From: Heliocidaris tuberculata
Taxonomy: Eukaryota > Echinodermata > Echinoidea > Camarodonta > Echinometridae
Direction: 5' to 3'
Length of the DNA stretch: 64,000 nucleotides
Assembly: GCA_025618425.1 (NCBI GenBank)
Contig: CM046838.1
Coordinates: 19,156,880 to 19,220,879 of the forward strand
Shown in pieces: positions 1 through 11,848 of this stretch (its first letter is position 1; each line of letters starts with the position of its first letter). The position numbers and the translations under genes were made by a program. The notes below the pieces were generated by a model. It made no database searches. It saw nothing but the letters and a program-made list of their open reading frames with translations, and was not told the origin of the DNA.

Positions 1-1030
1 AAGAGTTCAGTTAAAAAAAAAAAAATCATATAGCATCAATAAATTGAAATTTTATATTTTTTTTCCAAGGGGAGGGGGTAGGTTGTTTGTAGGCTGATAC
101 GACCTTTTAATGTTGTTCTGAAGATTTATTTAATGCATTTTTTATAACAGTACAAGCGCAACTGCTCTTACACATTCACTGAAAATTGTGTCGTCAAATT
201 TGATAGAGGTAATGCAGAATATCACATCAAAATACTTAGTGACCTCGATGTAATTTGAGGCTTGATGTTCTGCATATAGGTCCCCACACTGAGCATACTG
301 GTATGGTCCTGATGATGTGTATTGTCACTTGTCAAATATACCTTGGAGTATTCACTATTAGAGATTCTGATGATGTAGTGTTGAGCCCAATTCGATCAGC
401 ATCATGAAATGATGTACCAGTAACAGTCTCACTCCCAACCCTCTGTTTAATAAGACATTTTTATGTATTTATTTTGATGTAAACTGTTTTTATTTCTTGA
501 TTATTGATCCGTGTGACAATCTCATGCAATTTCTAAAATGAATTTTCTCCTGCAGCATGTAGTTACATGTTTGATGATAAGTAATGTAGTTGTTGAGTTA
601 CCTGGACTGCAACAAGAAATGAACTTTAATGGAAAATTGACATTGAAATTTTCGTCCTCGGAAAAAACCAGCAACAAAAACGTGTCAGTGTTTGTTTTTT
701 TTTATAAACACTCTAAACCCTTTTTGTGGTAAACCAGCTAAAAAAAACTGCAATGGCAAAATAAAATGACACAAGTGCAGTGCTAGTGTGCATTACTCTG
801 TAGGCACCTCTGTTGCTTGCAGCTACATGTACTGTGATGTACATGTACTTACATGTGCTTCTTGGTTGCCCTTCCTTTGTAACACGTAATATGGTTTTTA
901 TTTTGCCAGGGCAAGTTTTTTTCAGTCAGTTCACTGCATCATGATTGAACAGGGCTTAAAAGAAATAAATTGTTCAACTACTTGTCACCGCTATTCTAAA
1001 TGTTTAATAGTACTTTTAATATGGCATGAG

Positions 1031-1165
1031 CTATAATGGGTGTTGGGGAAAACGAATTTGAATAGATGGCTGCATGCTGCTTCTACCCTTGTCTCGGTGT
1101 CTCAGTGTCTCTCACCCTCAGGCCAAATACATCTCATGGTTGGAAGAGTTAAGATTGCTAGACAA
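1031..1165 (+). repeat. Partial copy of intron end, splice acceptor and first bases of the 1,659 exon
   Basis: The segment contains CTCACCCTCAGGCCAAATAC at about 1,110, identical to the real acceptor and exon start at about 1,648. Weaker upstream matches (GGGAAAAC, then TTGAAT, then GCATGC) occur in both copies. After about 25 exon-like bases it diverges, and no donor follows, so it is not a usable exon. The LINE remnant lies between the two copies, consistent with a long target-site duplication. Confidence 0.75.
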
Positions 1166-1253
1166 ATCGGCAATCTTAACTCTTTCATGCCTGTGTCCAG
1201 TCATTTAGTAATTATAAGATATTATAAGATATATATAACAACCAAGGTCTACT

Positions 1254-1595
1254 CCACACACCAAGAATCCATAAATCATACTACGGGGGCAGATCTTTTG
1301 CAGTTGCTGGACCAAATCTTTGGAACAATCTCCCACAATACATCCGACAGGCACCCAATTTTTCAAATTTCAAATCTGTACTTAAAACCCACCTTTTCCG
1401 CCTTCCTTAATTATTATTAATTTTCAGTTTGCCAATTTTGTTAATTGTAATATACTTATCATGTACATGTATTGCTATTCATATGTTTGTTAAATGTAAT
1501 ATTATTTGGTCTTGATCTATGTATGTGCAGCGCATAGAGAAGTGTATACTTATTATGAGCTTTATAAGTAGAGTATTATTATTATATTAATATGT
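1254..1595 (+). mobile_element. 3' end of a non-LTR retrotransposon (LINE, CR1/L2-like)
   Basis: Reading from about 1,286 gives GGRSFAVAGPNLWNNLP, followed by a segment ending NFKSVLKTHLFR. This is the conserved C-terminal tail seen after the reverse transcriptase in many CR1/L2/Jockey-type LINEs. It is followed by an A/T-rich 3' UTR with a GCGCATAGAG...TATGAGC block and a TATTATTATTAT tail ending near 1,590. Only the very 3' end is present, as expected for a 5'-truncated insertion. The exact clade cannot be fixed from this piece. Confidence 0.75.
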
Positions 1596-1658
1596 ATTAG
1601 GGAAAACATATTTTGAATGCATGCTTCCATTAACCTTTGTATATTGTCTCACCCTCAG

Positions 1659-1754
1659 GCCAAATACATCTCATCATGTATGGAAGAGATCAAGCAAGAG
1701 TTGAGACAGGAGAATACTGCAGTCAAGGCCAATGCTGTGGCCAAGCTGGTTTAT
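1659..1754 (+). CDS. AP3D1: AP3D1 exon, residues 1-32 (trunk)
   Basis: Acceptor CTCACCCTCAG, donor GTGAGT, 96 nt, phase 0 on both sides. It reads AKYISSCMEEIKQELRQ and onward to KANAVAKLVY, matching human AKYISQCIDEIKQELKQ closely. This is the first helix pair of the adaptin trunk. Confidence 0.97.
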
Positions 1755-4700
1755 GTGAGTATTCTTCAATGTGTACTTTCTGTTTCATATCTACAGTATA
1801 GGCGTTTAGCCGTTTACCATTCGGTAGTTTATGCTATTGAATAAGATGAAGAACAAAGATAATGGTTTATTACCTCAACTAAAATTGAGGTAATATTCAT
1901 GCACCTTTCAGTAACAAGATTTATGGGGTGTTATAATACGATCCTTTCAATATTTTATGTCAATTTCTTTTCCAATAGCATTTTGCTTTTTGTGTTTACA
2001 TGTATTTATTGTTTATTCAAATGAAGCCCCTTTCACATATAGTTGAATAAATCTGGCTTTCTCTATTGTTGGTTGCATAATGCGTATGTATTTTTTTGTT
2101 TTCACAGCTGAACATGCTTGGTTATGACATCAGCTGGGCAGCGTTCAACATCATTGAGGTGATGAGCTCTCCCAAGTTTACCTTCAAGCGTGTAGGATAC
2201 CTGGCTGCTGCACAGAGTTTTCATGAAGGCACAGATGTCCTCATGCTTACTACAAACATGATTAGAAAGGTAGGAGGATCAGAACTCAAAACGAAAAGTT
2301 GCCCGGGTGCCATTGACCGCTTAAAATCCTGCTAGGCAACCTAGAAGTCTTGCCTTAGTTGCTCTGGTGGCAACTGACCAAAAATAAATACCCTCACTAT
2401 GGGTTATCATTTCATGTGAAATTGTCCTTCACTGTAAAACGACAACTAAAATGTGAATATGGCAACCTAGGCAATCAATCTCAGTTGCATGGCTGGCAAC
2501 CCAAATTAAAAAAAAGATAAGAGCCCTGAAAGTAATCAACATTTTATTATGTGTTTCATTTAATGCTTCATTTTTTGGTGACCCTCTTTCTCAATGTAAA
2601 GATGATAAAGCTGCTTTACGATCAGAAGCTCTTGTTTTTAGCTGCGATTGATCAGTAACTTTATACTTTTGCACTTTGGTGAAATCATTGTTTTGGTGAA
2701 TGAAAAAGGAAGTATGATATTGGCTCTAAAAGACATAAGTGCTTTTGAGAAGGATTTGACCACATCATTATTGGCTGATTTGAATTATTGAATGATTAAT
2801 TTGGAGGGAAAGAAAGATTTAATGACCACCTAAACAGCACATAAATTTGGACTGAAAATCGCACACTATGTCATGTGTAACAAATGACTTGCAGCACAAA
2901 GTATTGAAAGAATTATTTTTTGTGCTCTATTGACTATTCAACATACATGTAACTGAATTCCAGACGTGACTTTTAAACTGTTTGATGATACAATGTGTTC
3001 AAGAGGCAGCCTATCAGCAGATTATTTTGTGTAGATACTGCATTTTTCCCAGTATCTTCAACAAATTTTTTAGCAGGAACAGCCAGTGTGTCTGTGCTCA
3101 GTAGGATACCAAGATTTAAAAAAAAAATGCCATTCATTATTTTGATTGAAATAGTTATGTTCACTTTACTTTTTTTTTAACCAAAGGAAATTTGACAAGT
3201 TTCACATCTTCTCAAGCTTTCAAATTGCCTGTCAATGTAACCCATGATTTCATGAGGGCAGTAGACTCTCCAAAGTATTATTCTACCAGTACATATGTAT
3301 AAAGGAAACCTTTAAAAAAAAAATTAAAAGCAAGAAGTACTTGTACTGTTTTAAAAGTGCTGGTAATTATATGTGCATGTACATCTGCACCTCATACAGT
3401 GTACTTACATGTAGATGTACCTTATGTAAATCTCTAATATTGTACGTACAAGTATCTTTGATATGTGTGCCAGGAAATGCAAACTGACACTCACAAGTTT
3501 TGATCTCACTCATCATCCTACTACATTTGAGTTACATGTAGTTCTATTTTTACAAATGAAAGTGAATTGCAGATTTGCATAACGATCCTCTAGACTTACA
3601 TCGTATCCTTTTCCCCTTGCTAAAGCAGGTATTATGAACTTGTATCATAATGAGGTTAAACAATTCATTGAAGCATTATGCCCCTTGGTTATTTCTGTTA
3701 TTTCATTTGATTCATAAAAGTCTATGATTTTGGTTAATTTTTCCTTTCTTAAAGCAGTGAATTTGAAAAGAAAGATAAGAAATTATCTTATTAAAGGTAG
3801 AAAGATATGAAATTATCTTAATAAAGATAGAAAGGTTTTAAGAAATTATCTTAAATTTCAGGTATTCAAGCATAAAGCCTACATGTTCAGTATATCGTGT
3901 TCCCCTTTTTTTTTTGGGGGGGGGGGTTAAAAGTGAGAGCATTTATGCATATTCCGTTGCCCATGGATTTGATGGAATGTCCAATACAAAACAATCTCAA
4001 TTTGATGAAACTTATTGTGAAAATGGAAAATATATAACAGGATCTGAATAGCCACAACCAATATGAGACGGGCATCGCTATCACAGGCTTGGCATGTATC
4101 TTGACCTCTGACCTGGCCCATGATCTGGCCAATGATATCATGGCACTGGTAAGTTTGAACTGTGCCATGTCAGCTCCCAGTACCTGTGTGGACAAGTGAC
4201 TATATCTACATGTAGTCCAACCTGTGTTTTACAGCATTTGTGGCAGTATGAGGTGTGCTAGCATGACCATGAAAGTCAGTCTAATGCTGTTCTTGCCATG
4301 TGAAACAGTTTGAAATTTTGAATAAAATTACCTCTTAATCAAAAATCACTATTTCAGTATTAAGATTAATTATTCTCATACTTACATGTAGGCACTTACA
4401 TGTAAGTTATAAGAAAATATATATTTCCATTGCTATTTCTTGTCCATAACTTTGCAATACATTTTACATACAAAATGGACAGATAATCTGGTACTACCAT
4501 TTGCAATATTGTTTATACGGACAGACTTTACAGAAGGTCCTTTACCAGTTGCAGGATTTTGTAAAAATAAAGGGGTCCTGCACCTCTTCATGGCAAATTG
4601 TTCAATTTAGGGGTTATTCAGAATTTTGTAAGGGGTCATTTGCCTATGGATCCAAGTCATCGTTGAACCCTGTCTAAAGCATATTAGGTGACTTTCTGTG

Positions 4701-6397
4701 AGTGTCATGGTAGCAGATCACATGCAAAAGAAGTTCAGAGTACAGGTGAACAATGTGAACCAGTTATCCTATAGTGCCTTTGTGGGATGTTATTGATGGT
4801 ACAGATGGTGTTCAAATGTTTGTAACTTCTCTCTTTCCTTCCTACCTGTATGGAGTACATGTCTTGAAACCAGTTGGAGGATGAGGGAAAAACCTTGAAA
4901 GTTTGGATTGCTAACTTTCCTGGAGTAATCTTTCAACTGGTTTTAAGACATTTCCAACCTACTGAAATGACCATATTTGAGTGACCAGTGACCAGTGTTG
5001 ATATTGTCTTTTGTTTACCTTTCTCTTCCCATTTTTCTTATTCCAATTCCACTTATCCTTTCCAAACCTTTGTCCTTAACATCCTTGCTTCCACCATCTC
5101 CACATGTCATATTGCCCTTTTGCTCATCATTCCTCGTTTGTACCCAACCATTTGATCATGTGGATGGATTATGTTTCATATCCTCATTCTGTGTAATGTT
5201 CTCCTTATGCACCCGTATTTTATGTCCCTAATTCCACTACTCAATTGACTGTTTTATTGTGGAAATTGTCTGTCGACCCCCATTCTTTTAATATATGTGG
5301 TCACAACTTGTTGCCTCCAATAAATGCTTTGTCCATCCAAACCAATCTCAACAAATGCCACAATCCTCAATCCCCATACATGTAAATGTCCCTATTCTTA
5401 CTTAACATTACATGTACCACAACTGTACCCCTCCACCAACTCTCCTACCCTGTATATTCCTCTTCCTGAACTGCTCATCTCCATTCCTGCCCTCTTCTTT
5501 ATCCACCCACCCATCCATCTGCTCACACCTGTACACCTAAGCCAACTCTACCTATCCCAATACACTCGTCCTGTTATAAATGTCCCCAACCATCTCATGT
5601 CATTACATACCCTCTCCCCAAACTGCCCCTTTCATATTCACCTTTTTTCTTCTGTCCATGCAACACACCTGTGTCCATCTCCCACCTGCACCTTTACCCA
5701 CTCATTAAATACATCTTGTTTTGAATGCCCCCTTTAACATAACCTGTCTGAAAACTGCCACCCCTCCCTATTCATCCTCATCTGTATTAACCCACCCACC
5801 TGCACCACCCCTGCATCCGCGCTTACCCCTCTTGTACCCCTCTGGTACCCCTCTGGTACCCCTCTCACACATTTAACTATCCCCTGCCTCCTTTCCACGT
5901 GCCCCTTGTAGGACATTAACAGTGTCAGCCAGTATGAAGCAGGCGTCGCCATGGCAGGGCTTGCATGTTTCACCTCCCCTGACATTGCTAGAGATCTGGC
6001 CAATGACCTCATGAGTCTGGTGAGTTGATTTGACCCCTTTTGACCCCACATGAATAACCGCTGACCCCCCTCTGTCTTTCTCCTCGAAGAGCTGTACTGT
6101 GTACAACTTGTGATATTTGTTATGTTCTGTAAATACTAGTCGTAGTGTCTGAGAAATTTTCAATATATATTCATATATTTATCCATATATACTCATGTTC
6201 ATTGTAATGTTTTTATCTACTGTATATGTAGTACATGTTCTGCTAAGTATGGAGTGGCTTGCAGTTGAGCTTTAATCTTTTCAAGTAATTGAAGTTAGTT
6301 TGAAGTAACCTAAATGACAGGCCCTCAGGGAGAACATTATATAATAATACTGATGAGGCTACCCTGGGTAAACAAGACATTATTATCATTATTATTA

Positions 6398-6449
<52 letters not shown>

Positions 6450-6523
6450 GATTATTATTATTATTATTGGTATTATTATTATTATTGGTATTATTATTAT
6501 TGTTATTATTATTATTATTATTA

Positions 6524-6577
<54 letters not shown>

Positions 6578-6661
6578 ATTAATTATTATTATGATTAATT
6601 ATTATTAATTATTATTATTAATGTTGTTATTAATTTTTATAAATTATTATTATTATTTATC

Positions 6662-6692
<31 letters not shown>

Positions 6693-9600
6693 ATCATTTA
6701 TAGTAATTTTTAGATTTGCATGAATATATCAAACAATTGGAACATTCAGTTTCACTTTAAAGCAACATGTATACCAGTAATAAATGCTGTATCCAAGCAC
6801 CTTTCATATTAGAAGTAATAATGTGGAGACATATCTATTTCTATTCACAATTTTTGAGATTAAAAAAGTAGGTAGAAATAAATGAACCGAGTAAAGTAAT
6901 GCAAACTGATTACAGTGTAGCTTGGAGTGACATTGATTTTAACAGGTTTTGCTGAAAAATGTCAATATTTGCTGGAAAATGTAAATATGGTTAACATGCA
7001 AGTAAAATGCATTGCCAGATACACATGTACTATACTGATATATGTTATGTTATTCTGAAAATGCTTTGCGATTTGTCTTGTTTCCATAAAGATGGCATCT
7101 ACAAGGCCTTACATCAGGAAGAAGGCAGTGCTCCTCATGTACAAAATCTTTCTCAAGGTATGTGAATTTGTAATTTACTTGAATAATTGCATGACTTTAA
7201 TACCTGAAATATCAAGAATTCCATGCTTTGGTATTTCTTCACTGCTGATATATTTACCTGTAATTTTGTATTTTGTATTTTTGTATTTCTATTTCTATTG
7301 CACAATCACTGATGCATTTCTTGTGAGCAGAAATGATGATGATGATATTGTAATGGTTGCTTTTTGATAGTATATTGCCATATTGGAATGCCACTTACCA
7401 GCCCAGTGACTTGGGTGATGGAAGGAGTTGTCTTGCAAAAATCAAACAAAATGCATTTCAAACGAATTTGCATTGCAGCACCAGTGTCCTTCAAAAATAG
7501 TGATGGCCCCCTCTTTTATACACTTATGAAACAGCTGTTAGCAACATCATTATTGTTGCAATATATCTAGTGCAATTTGTACAAAGTTGTGGATAATGTT
7601 TCATTCTTTATTTATTGCACTTTGTCCACTGCAGTTCCCTGATGCACTGAGACCAGCTTTCCCAAGGCTGAAAGAAAAGCTAGAAGATCCTGATCCAGGT
7701 AAAGGGCTGGTCACATTTGTCTGATAACGATAACAGTAACAAGATTTTTCATTAAAGCTACACCCTACAGAGCTGCCCTACAATTAACAGACACGAGCAT
7801 ACTTACACGTACACGCTATATAATAGTGTGTACCTTTAGTTGAAAATCTCGTATCGTTATTGTTATTGGACAAATGTGACCAGCCCTTAGTATAAAATTT
7901 GAAATTATTGAAATATAACATGCTGAAGAGGCCACCTCTAAATGTACACTGGCAGCCTCATCAGAAAGGCTACTGTGCAGTGTAAGAGGTGGCTCTTCTT
8001 AAGAGGAAATGTGTTTGTAAAACCTCTTCAGAATGTGCACTTAGTGGTAAATTTGAGTGGACACTCAATTGCCTACCTTCATGCAGAATAGCTAGATATT
8101 TGCATATAAAGGCATTCATGATAATGAATTGCCTTTATATTTGTGGCAAGTTATTGCCACCAATTTCATAAAACTTAGTAGCAATATTAAACAAGTTACA
8201 ATAATTGTGATAAGCCACTGAAATCCTTGAATCTGATTCACTGACAGCAAATTTGTCATAGAAATGGGGCAGTTGTTATTGATAACAAGTTTTATGAAAC
8301 AGGGCCCAGTTTTGATTATGCTAATGAAACACTCAAGAGGAGAACTGATCAGCAGAATCTCTCTTTTCATCAATGGGCATAGGGATAATTCTTGTACATG
8401 ATCTGTTGTTATTCTACTACTCGTTTATTTTCACTATTCTTTTTGTAATACCATTTCTTTATTGTATAATCTAAACATTAATAAAATAAATGAATAATGT
8501 TTATTTTGAAGGAGCATTTACATGAAATTTCAATGCATTTAATCCAGTTCTTACTTGTACTCTTCAAAGGTGTCCAGTCTGCAGCAGTAAACGTCATATG
8601 TGAACTGGCCCGTAAGAACCCTAGGAACTACTTGTCACTGGCACCACTATTCTTCAAGCTCATGACATCATCTACCAACAACTGGATGCTCATCAAGATC
8701 ATAAAACTGGTAGGAAATGCTTTTTAGTTTCTTGCTTCGACATCTCTTAGCTGTCTCTCCAGATGACATTGACCAATTTACATGTCACTTCTGAAAAGAG
8801 ATTCATGTACATGTATGTTATCAAATTAAATCTCTGAAAGATGTATGGTTTTCTTTCACAACTCGCTTTTCACCTTCTTTTAATGATTTTTTCCTCAAAA
8901 ATATTTCCCAAGCATATTAAACAATTGCACTGTAGATTACATACATGTGTCATGCAGTAATTATGGATTTTGTTTTATGAAAAGGAAATTACGATATTAC
9001 CTTGTCAGACTACTTTCTTGTCAGTTAATGGGATGTTATTAATAATAAATTTTATGTTTTTGTTAATTTTTTTCTTCAGTTTGGTGCCCTCACACCACTA
9101 GAGCCTAGACTTGGAAAGAAGTTATTAGAGCCACTCACCAATCTTATCCACAGGTAAGAACTCGAGCCTTCCTACGTTGAGTCCACTTCACATGATACGT
9201 TCTGTCTGCAATCCGATGTAGAAAAAGAAAACGTAATAACATTGGATATAGATATATAAACACATAAAATATTTTTGATTGAGGTTCTAAAAAGTCATAA
9301 AGATAGTAAAATTGAAAATACTGCATGCTTTCTAGTCGGATGAAAGGTCAAATCGGCTCCGAGTCGCAGTGATGTCAGAGCAGTCCTACGACTGTCTACA
9401 ATTAAAAACTTATTTGGCCCTTATTAGGGGTACTGGGCTGACAGCGCATCAAAATCCAATGTTTAGTATTCATATCTTTATTCAGAACCTGAATCAGATT
9501 TTATTTGATCGAATGCCTATAATTAATGCTATTGCAATTTACTTCCAAAATCGGATTGCAGTCGATCGTACAGTGTGCGGTGGGCTTTACACACAGTCAA

Positions 9601-11817
9601 AAAAGCAGACCGTACCATTGTTAAGATGTACGACACCTGCTCCTGCGACAATTGCTCTCCGTTAATTCATAACACTAAACCAAACTCCTAACTTCAACCC
9701 TGGACCTACTACTGTTACCTAACCCGAACACTAACGCTATACCTAACCTAAAAACCCAATCATAACCCTAACCCTATATCTTTGACGAAATAAAGCCAGG
9801 AGCAGATGTCACTGGAGCATATGTTGGAGCACCCCTTGTTAGGATGTTAGTGGTTCTTTACCACACTAGGTCAATAGTAGGTGTAAAAGTGTCGAGTGCT
9901 GGATTTTTAATCTTTGTTTTATGAGAGCTTTCAAGGATTTTGATATAGAAGTAAGTGGGAACAAAGTAATGACTTATAGATTTCTGCTGAAAATCATAAA
10001 ACCCTTTTTTTTTTTTTCATATTCAGTTTGAAAAATTATAGTTTTGATCCTCATCTCTACCGTTCATGTTTGATCATATTCATTGTTTGGTACACATGTG
10101 CTATAATTTTGTGCAACTAAAAAGTACATTTTAGGTTGTATTATTGCTAAATCCTGACATCATTTTCACTTTTATTCCACACTACAGTACTTCAGCTATG
10201 TCCCTGCTGTATGAGTGCATCAACACGGTCATATCTGGTAAGAACAACTTTGATAACAATTTTAATCTCGTTTTTGAGAATCTACCCCATCCCCGACCCC
10301 CCCCCCCCCTTTATTAAATGCAGTTAAAGACATCTGAAATTCAGTGACCATTAAATCAACTAAGGCAGCCTGTAATGTAATGTGGTTCACTAGGGAATTT
10401 CTGGCCACAATTCAGTTTGACTGTCTGAATTCTAAGCTATGTTTATTAAGAAAGAATATGGTTATTAGATATGTTAATATATCAGATTGGTATATCATTA
10501 GATGCAAACACTAATATCAACTTCATAAAACCATAATTTACAGTAACATATTTGTTATGTCATCTGCATTTAAATAGCTCGTGTATTATAAATATTGTAT
10601 CAAGCATCCTCTGTCCCAGAGAAATTAAGGACTCATGTGGATGAAAAAAAGAAAGAAAAAAAGATAAAATGATTAACTGAAAAGCCACATTCCCACATGA
10701 GTAAGTAAACTGCTTGGAACCTTTCACTGCAGAATAATTAATAAATAATTAACATATGGGTAGAGGCCTTTATTCCACTCAAACTACCCCCTCATGTCAT
10801 AAATTTAGTCACTGAAAGTTGGTTTTTATTACACTGCTTCTTCTTTGTTGAGGCAGTCTAACATACTATGTGGGCTTGTGCCAAAGAAATGTTTTGTCCC
10901 TGACTTATCAATAACATTATTTTTTTAATGATAAGTGATGCATCTATTTCTTACTGTTTTTTTATAACAGTATTGAAGGTGACACATGTACATGCTTCTC
11001 TTTGTTTACCCAAAGTCAATACTGTCATTTTGTTGTATTTGATTTTATTTCATTTCTTTTTCATCATTTTCACTTCAGTTACTACTAAAACATATTCTTT
11101 TATACAGGATTATTTTTGTTTACATCAGGACTTTTGGGAAGTGATTGAAGCTTTGCAATTTTGTTCTTCCATCTTTTCTCTCTCTCTCTTACACCTCTTC
11201 TTCTACCCCTCATCTTTCCTTCACTCTTTTCCTCCTTGTTTTTATCCTTTTTTCATTTTTAAAACTATCTTCTGATAACCTGCAGTTTTGATTTCGTTGT
11301 CTTCAGGAATGCCAGATCACTCTGCATCGATTCAGGTAAATTGGCAACATTCTTTTTATTGAGAATGGGGTGCAGTAATAATTCTCTGTGTGTGAAACAA
11401 GCATCTCTGCAACTACTCATGCTTGATAACTGATCACAATTCTAGGAAGGGAGAGAGAGAGAAATTTGTTGATGAATTCATCAGTATTGTCAAGAAGTAC
11501 CAGATGCCCCCAAATAGCTTTTGATGTGTACTTACAAAGCCTTGCTATTGTATTTTCAGTGGCAAAAAAGACAGGACATACATCTCAGTTTAAAAAGGTG
11601 ACAGCCATCATTTAAAGAAAAGCAAAACAAGGAAACTAAGTATAGAAATTTAGTGAAGTATCAGCGATACTTTTCATGGTGGAGAAACTGAATTGTAGGT
11701 TTAGTTTTTCAGGGATACACCATGTAATCATTACATGGTGTAATCTTGAGAAACTAAACCTAAAATTAAGTATAGAGAGTTCTCCAAAGAGGCTGTGCAC
11801 CACTTCATATTGTCCAT

Positions 11818-11848
<31 letters not shown>

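Larger units (their letters stand above)
1..1658 (+). other. AP3D1: Intron of AP3D1 (3' part) with LINE remnant
   Basis: No AP3D1 N-terminal coding sequence is seen here. Bases 1-1,030 show nothing recognisable beyond A/T-rich intronic DNA. Bases about 1,031-1,590 hold a duplicated splice-acceptor segment and a LINE 3' end, listed separately. Confidence 0.8.

Noticed and set aside
1110..1165. Exon-like start GCCAAATACATCTCATG as an alternative first trunk exon
   Set aside because: It loses similarity to AP3D1 after about 25 bases, has no donor in a useful place and is better explained as a duplicated fragment next to a LINE.
11306..11335. Alternative acceptor inside the 11,286 exon
   Set aside because: The AG has a better pyrimidine tract, but using it removes 20 nt of perfectly conserved coding sequence and breaks the frame.
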